This document shows positions 1 through 6,324 of a stretch of 11,679 nt of DNA, one piece after another. The DNA is from Planctomycetota bacterium. Its GTDB lineage: Bacteria > Planctomycetota > UBA1135 > UBA2386. Position numbers and translations under genes: made by a program. The stretch covers positions 1-11,679 of the forward strand of contig CANGSN010000055.1 of assembly GCA_947455805.1 (NCBI GenBank). The letters run 5' to 3'. Numbering within the stretch: position 1 is the stretch's first letter; every line of letters starts with the position of its first letter. The notes beneath the pieces were generated by a model. It searched no databases. It was not told where the DNA came from and was given only the letters and a program-made list of their open reading frames with translations.

Positions 1-177
1 ACTGGGCAAGCCGTGTTCGCGCGCGAGCAGCAACTGGGCGCTGGCGAGCGTCGGCGGCAGACCGGCGGCGGTGAAGGCCGCGAGGGCAGCAGGGTCACCG
101 GTGCGTGCGGCGGCGAGTCGTTCCTTGGCGCGACGGCGCAGCTGGTCGACGTCGACGCGGGGCGGAAGTGCATGCAT
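1..177 (-). CDS. N-terminal fragment of a probable ankyrin-repeat-type protein (runs off left edge)
   Basis: The minus strand gives an uninterrupted 59-codon frame from an ATG at 177 to the window edge. Its product begins MHALPPRVDVDQLRRRAKER and continues with a G-D-P-A-A-L segment, then T-L-A-S-A-Q-L-L-L-A-R-E-H-G-L-P-S. This matches a recurring bacterial N-terminal pattern (LP-x-P-x-x-x-x-L-RRQAK...GDP-xAL...LADAQLVLAREYGF-x-SW) that often precedes ankyrin repeats and is also found in front of other domains. No ankyrin repeat is visible because the gene is cut, so the full product class is inference. The start is supported by GAGGA at 188-184 (minus strand), six bases before the ATG. The fragment has no signal peptide, so a cytoplasmic protein is likely. 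It is divergent from the sulfatase gene. Confidence 0.68.
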   Translation of the reverse strand, partial: MHALPPRVDVDQLRRRAKERLAAARTGDPAALAAFTAAGLPPTLASAQLLLAREHGLPS

Positions 178-183
178 GACGGT

Positions 184-188
184 TCCTC
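184..188 (-). promoter_or_regulatory. Ribosome binding site of the left-edge gene
   Basis: The minus strand reads GAGGA six bases before the ATG at 177. This is a good Shine-Dalgarno match at normal spacing and fixes the start of the short left-edge gene. Confidence 0.6.
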
Positions 189-231
189 GGTTGCCGGCGG
201 TCGGCGAGCCGGCGAATGGAGCGTCATGGGG

Positions 232-248
232 ATCGAAGGACGTTCGAT
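232..248. promoter_or_regulatory. Operator-like dyad in the divergent intergenic region
   Basis: The sequence ATCGAA-ggacg-TTCGAT has two perfect 6-bp arms around a 5-bp centre. It lies between the divergent left-edge gene (start 177) and the sulfatase gene (start 368), where a regulator of one or both could bind. The arms are short, so chance occurrence is possible. No convincing -35/-10 pair was found in 178-367. Confidence 0.25.
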
Positions 249-357
249 GTCGAGGTGGACTCGGTCCTGCCCGCCAACCCGGGTGCGCCCTCGCGCGCGA
301 CCGGGACGCTAACGAACGGCGCGCGAGGTGCAAGGTGCACCGCACTTGGCGCGGGCC

Positions 358-361
358 GGAG
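358..361 (+). promoter_or_regulatory. Ribosome binding site favouring the sulfatase start at 368
   Basis: GGAG lies six bases before the ATG at 368. The other plausible in-frame ATG, at 410, has no purine-rich sequence in front of it. This is the main reason for choosing 368. Confidence 0.45.
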
Positions 362-367
362 CACAGA

Positions 368-1897
368 ATGCCGGTGCGCGCATCGCCTCGCGCCCACCAT
401 GATGCGAGCATGCGAACGGCCGCCCTCGCCACCTCGCTGCTGCTCGGCGCCTGCACCAGCATCGCGACCACGAAACCCGCGAACGCTCCCCCATCGCGTC
501 CGCCGAACGTCGTCGTGATCTTCGTCGACGATCTCGGCTATGCCGACATCGGGCCGTTCGGCGGTTCGATCCCGACGCCGAACCTCGACCGCATGGCGCG
601 CGAGGGCATGCGCTTCACGGACTTCAGCGTGTCGTCGGCGGTGTGCTCGGCGTCGCGCGCGGCGCTGCTGACCGGCTGCTACCACCAGCGCGTCGGCATC
701 GCCGGCGCGCTCGGGCCGGACGCGCAGATCGGCCTGCACGACGACGAGACGACGCTCGCCGAACTGTGCAAGTCGGTCGGCTACGCGACCGCATGCTTCG
801 GCAAGTGGCACCTCGGGCACCATCCGAAGTTCCTGCCGGGGCGCCATGGCTTCGACGAGTGGTTCGGCCTGCCCTACAGCAACGACATGTGGCCGCTGCA
901 CCCAGCCTACGCGAAGCTGCCGAGCGACGCCGAACGGCGGAAACGCGGCTATCCGCCGCTGCCATTGCTCGACGGCGAACGCGTCGTCGACGCCGAGGTG
1001 ACGGGCGAGGAGCAAGCGCTGCTGACGAAGCACTACACCGAACGCGCCGTCGCCTTCGTCGAACAACACCGCGACGAGCCGTTCTTCCTCTACGTGCCGC
1101 ACACGATGGTGCACGTGCCGCTGTTCGCGTCGCCGGCGTTCGCCGGCAGGAGCGGCCGCGGCGCGTTCGCCGACGTCGTCATGGAGATCGACTGGTCGGT
1201 CGGCGAGATCCTGGCGGCGCTGCAGCGCTGCGGCCTCGACGAACACACGCTGGTGCTGTTCACCGGCGACAACGGCCCGTGGCTGTCGTACGGCGAGCAC
1301 GCCGGCAGCGCCGGTGCGCTGCGCGAAGGCAAGGGCACGATGTTCGAAGGCGGCATCCGCGAACCGACGATCGCGCGCTGGCCGGGCCGCGTGCCGGCCG
1401 GCGCTTCGTGCCACGAGTTCGCGGCGACGATCGACGTGCTGCCGACGGTGGCGAAGCTGATCGGCGCCGAACTGCCGCCGCGTCGCATCGACGGCCTCGA
1501 CATCGGGCCGCTGCTGTTCGGCGAAGCGGGTGCCTGCACGCCGCACACGCTGTTCTGCTGCTACTACGCCGGCGGCCAGCTGCAGGCGGTTCGCGACGGC
1601 CGCTTCAAGCTGCACTTCCCGCACGACTACGCCACGCTCGGCGGCAAGCCCGGTGGTCGCGACGGCGCACCGGCGCCCTACACGACGGCGACGATCGGGC
1701 TCGCGCTGTTCGACCTGCGCGCCGACCCCGGCGAGACGAAGGACGTCGCGGCGCAGCATCCGGAGGTCGTGGCCCGGCTACAGCAGTTGGCTGCGGCGGC
1801 GCGCAAAGACCTCGGCGACGCGCTGCAGAAGACCAGCGGCAGCGGCGTGCGTGCGGCCGGCCGGCTCGGGCCGGACGACGCGCGGCTCGTCTGGTGA
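368..1897 (+). CDS. Sulfatase (arylsulfatase A-like, S1 type), predicted lipoprotein
   Basis: Predicted 509-residue hydrolase of sulfate esters in the alkaline-phosphatase superfamily. A short hydrophobic stretch ends in a lipobox, L-G-A-C29, so export and lipid anchoring are likely. Metal-binding D54-D55 lie in VVVIFVDDLGYADIG. The active-site motif is C93-S-A-S-R97. Cys93 would have to be oxidised to formylglycine by a maturase not seen here; most sulfatases have Pro where this one has Ala95, though Ala variants are known. The second signature GKWHLG is at 145-150, and the metal-site motif D301-N-G is followed by K322 in LREGKGTMFEGG. The C-terminal part has the usual LFDLRADPGETKDVAA segment. 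Length is normal for the family, so the gene looks intact. The start at 368 gives a 28-residue signal and has GGAG upstream; ATG 410 would leave only 14 residues before Cys. The open frame extends further 5' without homology. The substrate cannot be read from the sequence. Confidence 0.93.
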   Translation: MPVRASPRAHHDASMRTAALATSLLLGACTSIATTKPANAPPSRPPNVVVIFVDDLGYADIGPFGGSIPTPNLDRMAREGMRFTDFSVSSAVCSASRAALLTGCYHQRVGIAGALGPDAQIGLHDDETTLAELCKSVGYATACFGKWHLGHHPKFLPGRHGFDEWFGLPYSNDMWPLHPAYAKLPSDAERRKRGYPPLPLLDGERVVDAEVTGEEQALLTKHYTERAVAFVEQHRDEPFFLYVPHTMVHVPLFASPAFAGRSGRGAFADVVMEIDWSVGEILAALQRCGLDEHTLVLFTGDNGPWLSYGEHAGSAGALREGKGTMFEGGIREPTIARWPGRVPAGASCHEFAATIDVLPTVAKLIGAELPPRRIDGLDIGPLLFGEAGACTPHTLFCCYYAGGQLQAVRDGRFKLHFPHDYATLGGKPGGRDGAPAPYTTATIGLALFDLRADPGETKDVAAQHPEVVARLQQLAAAARKDLGDALQKTSGSGVRAAGRLGPDDARLVW

Positions 1898-1930
1898 AGA
1901 CGCGGCTGGTGACGACTCGTCCGGTGAGGG
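1886..1930 (+). repeat. Three degenerate 15-bp tandem repeats across the sulfatase stop codon
   Basis: Units 1886-1900 (ctcgtctggtgaaga), 1901-1915 (cgcggctggtgacga) and 1916-1930 (ctcgtccggtgaggg) share GGTGA at exactly 15-bp spacing. Units 2 and 3 each match unit 1 at 12 of 15 positions. Because 15 is divisible by three, the TGA stop recurs in frame in all three units. Confidence 0.55.
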
Positions 1931-1951
1931 CGCGCGCAGGTCGCGGGCCCA

Positions 1952-1969
1952 TTGCGATCAGTTGCGATC
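1952..1969. repeat. Direct repeat TTGCGATC at the stop codon of the minus-strand gene
   Basis: TTGCGATC occurs at 1952-1959 and 1962-1969, a 10-bp period. The repeat spans the TGA (minus strand, 1960-1958) that ends the Ig-like protein gene. No T-tract or strong hairpin is visible in the convergent gap 1898-1957, so no terminator is called. Confidence 0.4.
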
Positions 1970-4375
1970 GCCCATCTCGACGGTCAGCTCGCTGACGCCG
2001 TCGGCCTTGACGTCGACCGTGCACAGCACGGCCTTGCGATCGCGCGCGACGACGACGACCTGGTGCTGGCCCGGCGGCACCTGCCGCACGTGCAGCTTGC
2101 CCGACACGCCGAGCGAACGATCGGCGAGGAAGATGCGGCCATCGACCGCGGCGCCGGCCTTGTCCTTCAGCGTCACCAGCAGCTGGCCCGCCGGGACCTT
2201 CACCTGCCAGGGCCCGTTGCCTTCGAGCACGGTGCGGAACGGCAGGTCGACGATCGCGACCTCGCCCTCGGCGGCGTCGCGGTCGATGTCCCACGTGTCG
2301 GCGGGCACGACCACCGCGTCGCCGGCCTTCAGCGGCGGCGCCAGCAGGCCGCCGGCGGCGTCGAACGCGAACATCGGGCCGCGCTTGCGCACGTCGTGCC
2401 AGCCGACGCGCACCACTTCGGCCATCGCCTCGGCCATCGGCTTGCCGTCGGCGCCGAGCGCCACGAACTGCGGGGCGGCGGCGACGGCGAGCTTGCCGAC
2501 GTCGGCGCTGACCGCGAGGCCGCGGTGCGGCAGCGTGAACGGCACGATCGCTGGACGCAGCTTGGCGTCGCGCGGCACGACGACGACGAACACCAGCCCT
2601 TCGTGACGACTCGCGACTTCGAACGTGCCGGCCTCGGCAGGCTGCAGTTCGAGCTTGCGCGGATCGAGGCCGTCCTCGCCCCGCAGCGCCTCGTAGCGGC
2701 TCATCACCGCGACGTCGGCCGCGACCGGCTTGCCGTCCGGGCCGACGACGCTGCCACGCACCGTGGTCGGCGCGATGCCGCGCAGCACCAGCGGCTGCTG
2801 CGCCTTCGCCTCGGCGAACGTGGTGCGCACGACGTGCACGCCGATGTCGTTGCCGACGACGAAGCAGAACGGCTCGGTGTTCGGCACCGGGATCGACGCC
2901 ACGCCGTCGTCGCCGAACTGGTCGGCGATGTCGAGCGTGCCGGCGGCCGTGCGCAGGTTGATGCTGCCGAGCGAGGCGCGGTCCTCGACCCTGACCTGCA
3001 GCAGCGGCCGCGGCGTCGCCACCAGCTTGGCGGTCGCCTTGCCGCCCTCGGCAACCTCGAACGAACCGAGCACCGGCTCGAAGCGCGGCGACTCGGTGAC
3101 GACTTCGTACTTGCCCGGCAGCCGCGTCATCGACGCCACGCCGTCGCGCACGTCTTCGTTGGCCAGGGCGTAGCGCGGCAGCGGGCCGCGCAGACGGATC
3201 AGCAGTTCCGGGATCGGCGCGCCCTGCGGGTCGGCGACCTGCAGTTCGACCTCGACCATCGGGCCTTCCGGCGGCTCGGGGCGCTCGACGACCTTCGGCG
3301 GCAGTCGGCGACGCTGCTGGCCGCCGTTGGGCTGACTGACGACCTTGCCGCCGGGTCCGGGCGCCGGACCGTCGCCGCCCTGCTGTTCGCCGTCGCCGCC
3401 TTCGTCCCCTTCCGCCACGATCTCCTCGACCTTGGCCTCGGGCGGCAGTTCGGGCAGCTGCAGCGTGAACGGCATCTCGCCGTCCGGGCGATCGAACTTG
3501 ACCAGCTGGCGCCCGATCAGCACCAGCAGATCGGGATCCTGCACCGCACCCTCGAGCACGAACTTGCCGTCGGCGCCGGTCCTGGCCCACGGACCGCGGG
3601 TGACCTGCGGCGCACCGACGAAGGCGCCGGCGAACGGCTTGCCGTCCTTGTCGAGCAGCACGCCCTCGATGCGGTGTCCACGCGCGACGTTGACGACGAC
3701 CGGGTGGTCGCCCGGCACCCAGTCGAGCCGGCCGTAGTCGGTGACCGACAGGTCCGGCGCGCTCGGGTAGACGTCGGCGACGGGGTTGTTCGGGTCGATG
3801 GCGCGGAACACCGTATTGCCGCTGCCGTCGGTGGTCGCATCGGCGACGTCTGGCGTGTTGCCCGCCCCGAGGCACAAGCCGATGCGCGCATTGGCGACCG
3901 GCCGTTCCTGCCAATCCTGCACTGCCACCGGCACGTCGATCGCCGGCGACAGCGCCCACACGAGGCTCGGCACCGTGCCGGTGACGGCGCTCGGCCCATA
4001 GCCCTTGGCGCGCAACAGCAGCATTTGGAACGGCCCCTTCAGGTCGTCGCTGCGCACGCGGATCCAACCGTCCTGGTCGCTGGTGGCGGCTCGCTTGCTC
4101 CAGAACTCGCGCGGCAGCGGCGTGCGCCGCGCATCGATCAGCGTGAGCTCGGCGCCGGCGATCGGCTTGCCGGTGACGGCGTCGACGACGCGACAGGCCT
4201 GCCAGACCGCTTCGCCGACGCGGGCTGGCGCATCGGCGGGATACACGACATCGGTGGTCTGCTGCTGGGCGGACGTCTGCTGCTGGGCGGACGCCTGCTG
4301 CTGGGCGAACGCCTGCTGCTGGGCGAACAAGGAGCCCAACAAGGCAGAGAGAAGAGGGAGCGAGCGGAGCTGCAT
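1958..4375 (-). CDS. Large secreted protein with carboxypeptidase-regulatory-like (Ig-fold) repeats
   Basis: This encodes 805 residues. MQLRSLPLLSALLGSLFA is a typical signal peptide, followed by four Q-Q-Q hexapeptide repeats (about residues 17-40). The rest is beta-rich with several segments of the pattern V-x-D-x-x-G-K-P-(I/V)-x-x-A, as in CarboxypepD_reg/SdrD-B-like domains: VVDAVTGKPIAGAEL (63-77), LLDKDGKPFAGAFV (about 240), VVGPDGKPVAADVAV (about 540), LGADGKPMAEA (about 640) and LKDKAGAAVDGRIF (about 735). An acidic, Gly/Pro/Gln-rich linker lies near residues 313-370. No catalytic motif, membrane anchor or sorting signal was recognised, so a structural or binding role outside the cytoplasm is inferred. 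A TTG at 4426 would extend the frame by 17 residues without a hydrophobic stretch, so the ATG at 4375 is preferred. The gene is convergent with the sulfatase and divergent from the gene at 4591. Confidence 0.82.
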   Translation of the reverse strand: MQLRSLPLLSALLGSLFAQQQAFAQQQASAQQQTSAQQQTTDVVYPADAPARVGEAVWQACRVVDAVTGKPIAGAELTLIDARRTPLPREFWSKRAATSDQDGWIRVRSDDLKGPFQMLLLRAKGYGPSAVTGTVPSLVWALSPAIDVPVAVQDWQERPVANARIGLCLGAGNTPDVADATTDGSGNTVFRAIDPNNPVADVYPSAPDLSVTDYGRLDWVPGDHPVVVNVARGHRIEGVLLDKDGKPFAGAFVGAPQVTRGPWARTGADGKFVLEGAVQDPDLLVLIGRQLVKFDRPDGEMPFTLQLPELPPEAKVEEIVAEGDEGGDGEQQGGDGPAPGPGGKVVSQPNGGQQRRRLPPKVVERPEPPEGPMVEVELQVADPQGAPIPELLIRLRGPLPRYALANEDVRDGVASMTRLPGKYEVVTESPRFEPVLGSFEVAEGGKATAKLVATPRPLLQVRVEDRASLGSINLRTAAGTLDIADQFGDDGVASIPVPNTEPFCFVVGNDIGVHVVRTTFAEAKAQQPLVLRGIAPTTVRGSVVGPDGKPVAADVAVMSRYEALRGEDGLDPRKLELQPAEAGTFEVASRHEGLVFVVVVPRDAKLRPAIVPFTLPHRGLAVSADVGKLAVAAAPQFVALGADGKPMAEAMAEVVRVGWHDVRKRGPMFAFDAAGGLLAPPLKAGDAVVVPADTWDIDRDAAEGEVAIVDLPFRTVLEGNGPWQVKVPAGQLLVTLKDKAGAAVDGRIFLADRSLGVSGKLHVRQVPPGQHQVVVVARDRKAVLCTVDVKADGVSELTVEMGDRN
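4257..4328 (-). repeat. Four 18-bp tandem repeats encoding a QQQ hexapeptide
   Basis: Four contiguous 18-bp units lie at 4257-4274, 4275-4292, 4293-4310 and 4311-4328. The first two are identical (gtctgctgctgggcggac) and the last two are identical (gcctgctgctgggcgaac). In the minus-strand gene they encode a hexapeptide of the form [FS]-A-Q-Q-Q-[AT], immediately after the signal peptide core. The in-frame length means copy number could change without breaking the gene. Confidence 0.9.
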
Positions 4376-4590
4376 GCGGGGGTGAGGTCTTCCTCGGGGC
4401 GGCGGATCATGCCGGCTCGGGCCCAAAGTCGGGAGGAGACGTCGCAGAATGTCGTCCGAGGCCCCTTCGGAAGGTTGCCCGCCCGGGAGACGATTCGTTG
4501 CAGCGGCGTTACGTCCCGCTCGCCACGGGGCTCGCCCGGGCTCCGATCAGTCGCTAGCTTGTCCGTCTCGTACCAAGTGAGGGTCCCTCG
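4376..4590. other. Divergent intergenic region between the Ig-like protein gene and the peptidase-like pair
   Basis: This 215-bp region must hold the promoters of both flanking genes. It contains an imperfectly supported dyad, TCCGA-7 bp-TCGGA, at 4455-4471. TAGCTT at 4555-4560 fits a minimal TAnnnT -10 for the plus-strand gene, but no -35 match lies at the right distance. GCCCGGG occurs twice. No confident promoter can be called. Confidence 0.4.
4579..4589 (+). promoter_or_regulatory. Ribosome binding site within an 11-bp dyad
   Basis: GAGGG at 4579-4583 lies seven bases before the ATG at 4591 and supports that start. The same bases form GAGGG-T-CCCTC, a perfect inverted repeat around one base. 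A one-base loop is too tight for a hairpin, so any function as a dyad would be as a protein site. Confidence 0.45.
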
Positions 4591-6249
4591 ATGATGAAGG
4601 CAGTCCATGCTGTTCTGGGGTTGTGCGCGCTCGCCAGCCTCGCCGTTCCCGCCGCTGCGCAGAAGCAGGGCATCCACGAAGACACCAAGAAGGGCTTCCG
4701 CATCAAGGTCCCTGAGAAGTGGACGACGATCCCGGTGCAGATCGACGAGAAGTGGATCGTCGGCAAATTCTTGAGCAACCGCAGCTACGAGACGAAGACG
4801 CGCGACGCGACGGGCGGCGGCGAGCACAAGCCGACGATCTACGTGATCGAGTTCGACGACGAGGCGCGCAAGCTGAAGGTCCAAGAGGAGCGGCGCGGCG
4901 ACACCACCTACATCGCCAAGAACGTCCCCTACCGCGACTACAAGGACTACCTGAAGCGCAACGTCGGCGAGGGCTGGTACATCGACAAGGAAGAGCAGGC
5001 GACCGAGGCCGGCGTGCCTTGCACCAAGTTCCAGGTGCGCATCGAGAAGAGCGCCAACATGAAGCGCCGCTTGATCACCTGGCTGTTCCGCGGCGAGAAG
5101 GGCGAGATGGCGGTCGAGTGCGACGTGCTCGAGGACCACTTCGAGAAGCTCGAGCCGCAGATGCTGGCGGCACTGAAGTCGTTCAAGCTGATCCCGCGCA
5201 CGACGGTCGAGGCCACGGCCGCGATCACCGGCGAGAACGGCGGTGACACGATGTGGGTCACCGACCGCAGCAAGTGGAAGGAACTGCCGGTCGAGGAGCG
5301 CCAGCGCCGCCGCAAGAAGATCGAGGAGGAGCGCATGGCCAAGTCGCAGAAGGACCTGCTGCCGGGCTGGACGGCCAAGCGCACCAAGCACTACCTGGTG
5401 CTGTCGCACGCCGACGCGAAGTACACGAAGAACATCATCGACGCGGTCGAGGCCTACCGCAGCTGGATGGAGGAGAACTTCGACAGCGTCAGCGACGAAT
5501 ACGTGATGCACGGCATCATCCGCATCTGCGCCGACATCGACGAAGCCAGCGCCTACGCCGACACCTCGGCCAACAGCGACTCCTACAACTCGGACGACCG
5601 CGAGGTCGTGACCTGGCAGGACAAGAGCGAAGGCAACGCCGGCATCGACTGGAGCCGCCTCTTCCGCGGCATGTTCGCCCAATACATCTACGACAAGGAC
5701 GCGCTGCTGTACAACTACCTGCCGACCTGGATGCGCACGGGCCTGCTCGGCTACGTCGGCGGCTCGCGCATCAAGCTCGGCAAGCTGGTCAACGAGCCGT
5801 CCGACCGCGAGAACAACTCCATCCGCGAAGTCGAGCGCGCCGGCGCCTTCGCCGCCCTGAAGGAGCTGATGGGCACGAAGCTCGAAGGCGAGATGAAGAC
5901 CACGACCGACGCCGAGCGAGCCGCCTACTGGCAGTGGGTGGCGCAGACCAGCCGGCTGGTGCGCTACATGTACGGCCCGGGTGCCAAGACCCCGCAGCTG
6001 AAGGACTTCGTCGTCAAGTACATGAAGGGCACGATCGCCTTGGCCGAGGGCATGGACGCGGAACGCCGTCAAGGCCGCGCCGCCGCCACCACCGAGGAAG
6101 AGGAGAAGGCCAACAACGACGAGGACCGGAACTACTGGAAGCGCCGCCACACCGAGATCCTCGAGCAGCTCACCAAGGACCTCGGCTGGGACGACGCCAC
6201 GTGGACCTCGATCCAGAAGGCCTTCCACGAGTACCTGAAGAAGGCATGA
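4591..6249 (+). CDS. Exported protein: PsbP/DUF1795-like domain plus a degenerate peptidase-like domain
   Basis: This encodes 552 residues. A clear signal peptide (MMKAVHAVLGLCALASLAVP, then AAA) is predicted to be cut at A23|Q24. Residues about 30-201 look like a PsbP/DUF1795-type domain: they open with GFRIKVPEKWTTIP and close with LEPQMLAALKSFKLI. Residues about 255-552 align by eye with the downstream gene: QMEVYF there matches WMEENF here; LW before the zinc Glu matches TW (379-380); and VEKAWHEYVKGL matches IQKAFHEYLKKA at the C terminus. Where the neighbour has HETNH, this protein has M-F-A-Q-Y (361-365). The position of the third ligand, Glu, is T383. The peptidase centre is therefore absent, and a binding or regulatory role is inferred. 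A charged segment (TTEEEEKANNDEDR) lies near residue 505. A good Shine-Dalgarno (GAGGG) supports the start. The gene is 75 bp upstream of its presumed paralogue and probably co-transcribed. Domain names are pattern judgements. Confidence 0.82.
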   Translation: MMKAVHAVLGLCALASLAVPAAAQKQGIHEDTKKGFRIKVPEKWTTIPVQIDEKWIVGKFLSNRSYETKTRDATGGGEHKPTIYVIEFDDEARKLKVQEERRGDTTYIAKNVPYRDYKDYLKRNVGEGWYIDKEEQATEAGVPCTKFQVRIEKSANMKRRLITWLFRGEKGEMAVECDVLEDHFEKLEPQMLAALKSFKLIPRTTVEATAAITGENGGDTMWVTDRSKWKELPVEERQRRRKKIEEERMAKSQKDLLPGWTAKRTKHYLVLSHADAKYTKNIIDAVEAYRSWMEENFDSVSDEYVMHGIIRICADIDEASAYADTSANSDSYNSDDREVVTWQDKSEGNAGIDWSRLFRGMFAQYIYDKDALLYNYLPTWMRTGLLGYVGGSRIKLGKLVNEPSDRENNSIREVERAGAFAALKELMGTKLEGEMKTTTDAERAAYWQWVAQTSRLVRYMYGPGAKTPQLKDFVVKYMKGTIALAEGMDAERRQGRAAATTEEEEKANNDEDRNYWKRRHTEILEQLTKDLGWDDATWTSIQKAFHEYLKKA

Positions 6250-6261
6250 CCGCCTGATGTC

Positions 6262-6285
6262 GGCCGGCGGCGCTCACCGCCGGTC
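6262..6285 (+). terminator. GC-rich hairpin between the two peptidase-like genes
   Basis: CCGGCGG (6264-6270) and CCGCCGG (6277-6283) form a perfect 7-bp stem with a 6-base loop. A G-U and a G-C pair can extend it to 9 bp in RNA. It lies 14 bp after the stop codon of the upstream gene. There is no U-tract, so it may be an attenuator, an mRNA stabiliser or a weak terminator rather than a full intrinsic terminator. Confidence 0.3.
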
Positions 6286-6324
6286 CGCCCTCGCCAAGCC
6301 CATCACCGCAGCAACGCCCAAGCC

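Noticed and set aside
71..367. In-frame 5' extension of the sulfatase frame to an earlier start
   Set aside because: The extra residues are Arg/Ala-rich and resemble no domain, they would bury the lipoprotein signal inside the protein, and they overlap the opposite-strand gene at 1-177.
4376..4426. TTG start at 4426 for the Ig-like protein gene
   Set aside because: It adds a Pro/Arg-rich stretch in front of a perfect signal peptide; the ATG at 4375 starts exactly at the signal peptide.
4498..4526. TTGCAG as a -35 box for the gene at 4591
   Set aside because: No -10-like sequence lies 16-18 bp downstream.
1952..4594. Long plus-strand open frame opposite the Ig-like protein gene
   Set aside because: Its product is Arg/His/Asp/Leu-rich low-complexity sequence of the kind produced antisense to GC-rich genes; the minus strand has a signal peptide and domain repeats.
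4138..6228. 696-codon minus-strand frame opposite the pseudo-peptidase gene
   Set aside because: It shows Val/Leu/Ala/Asp/His-rich antisense composition, and its 3' part runs antiparallel through the start of the Ig-like gene in another frame.
4591..6249. Calling the first peptidase-like protein an active protease
   Set aside because: No HExxH and no substitute zinc triad can be found at the aligned position or elsewhere in the protein.
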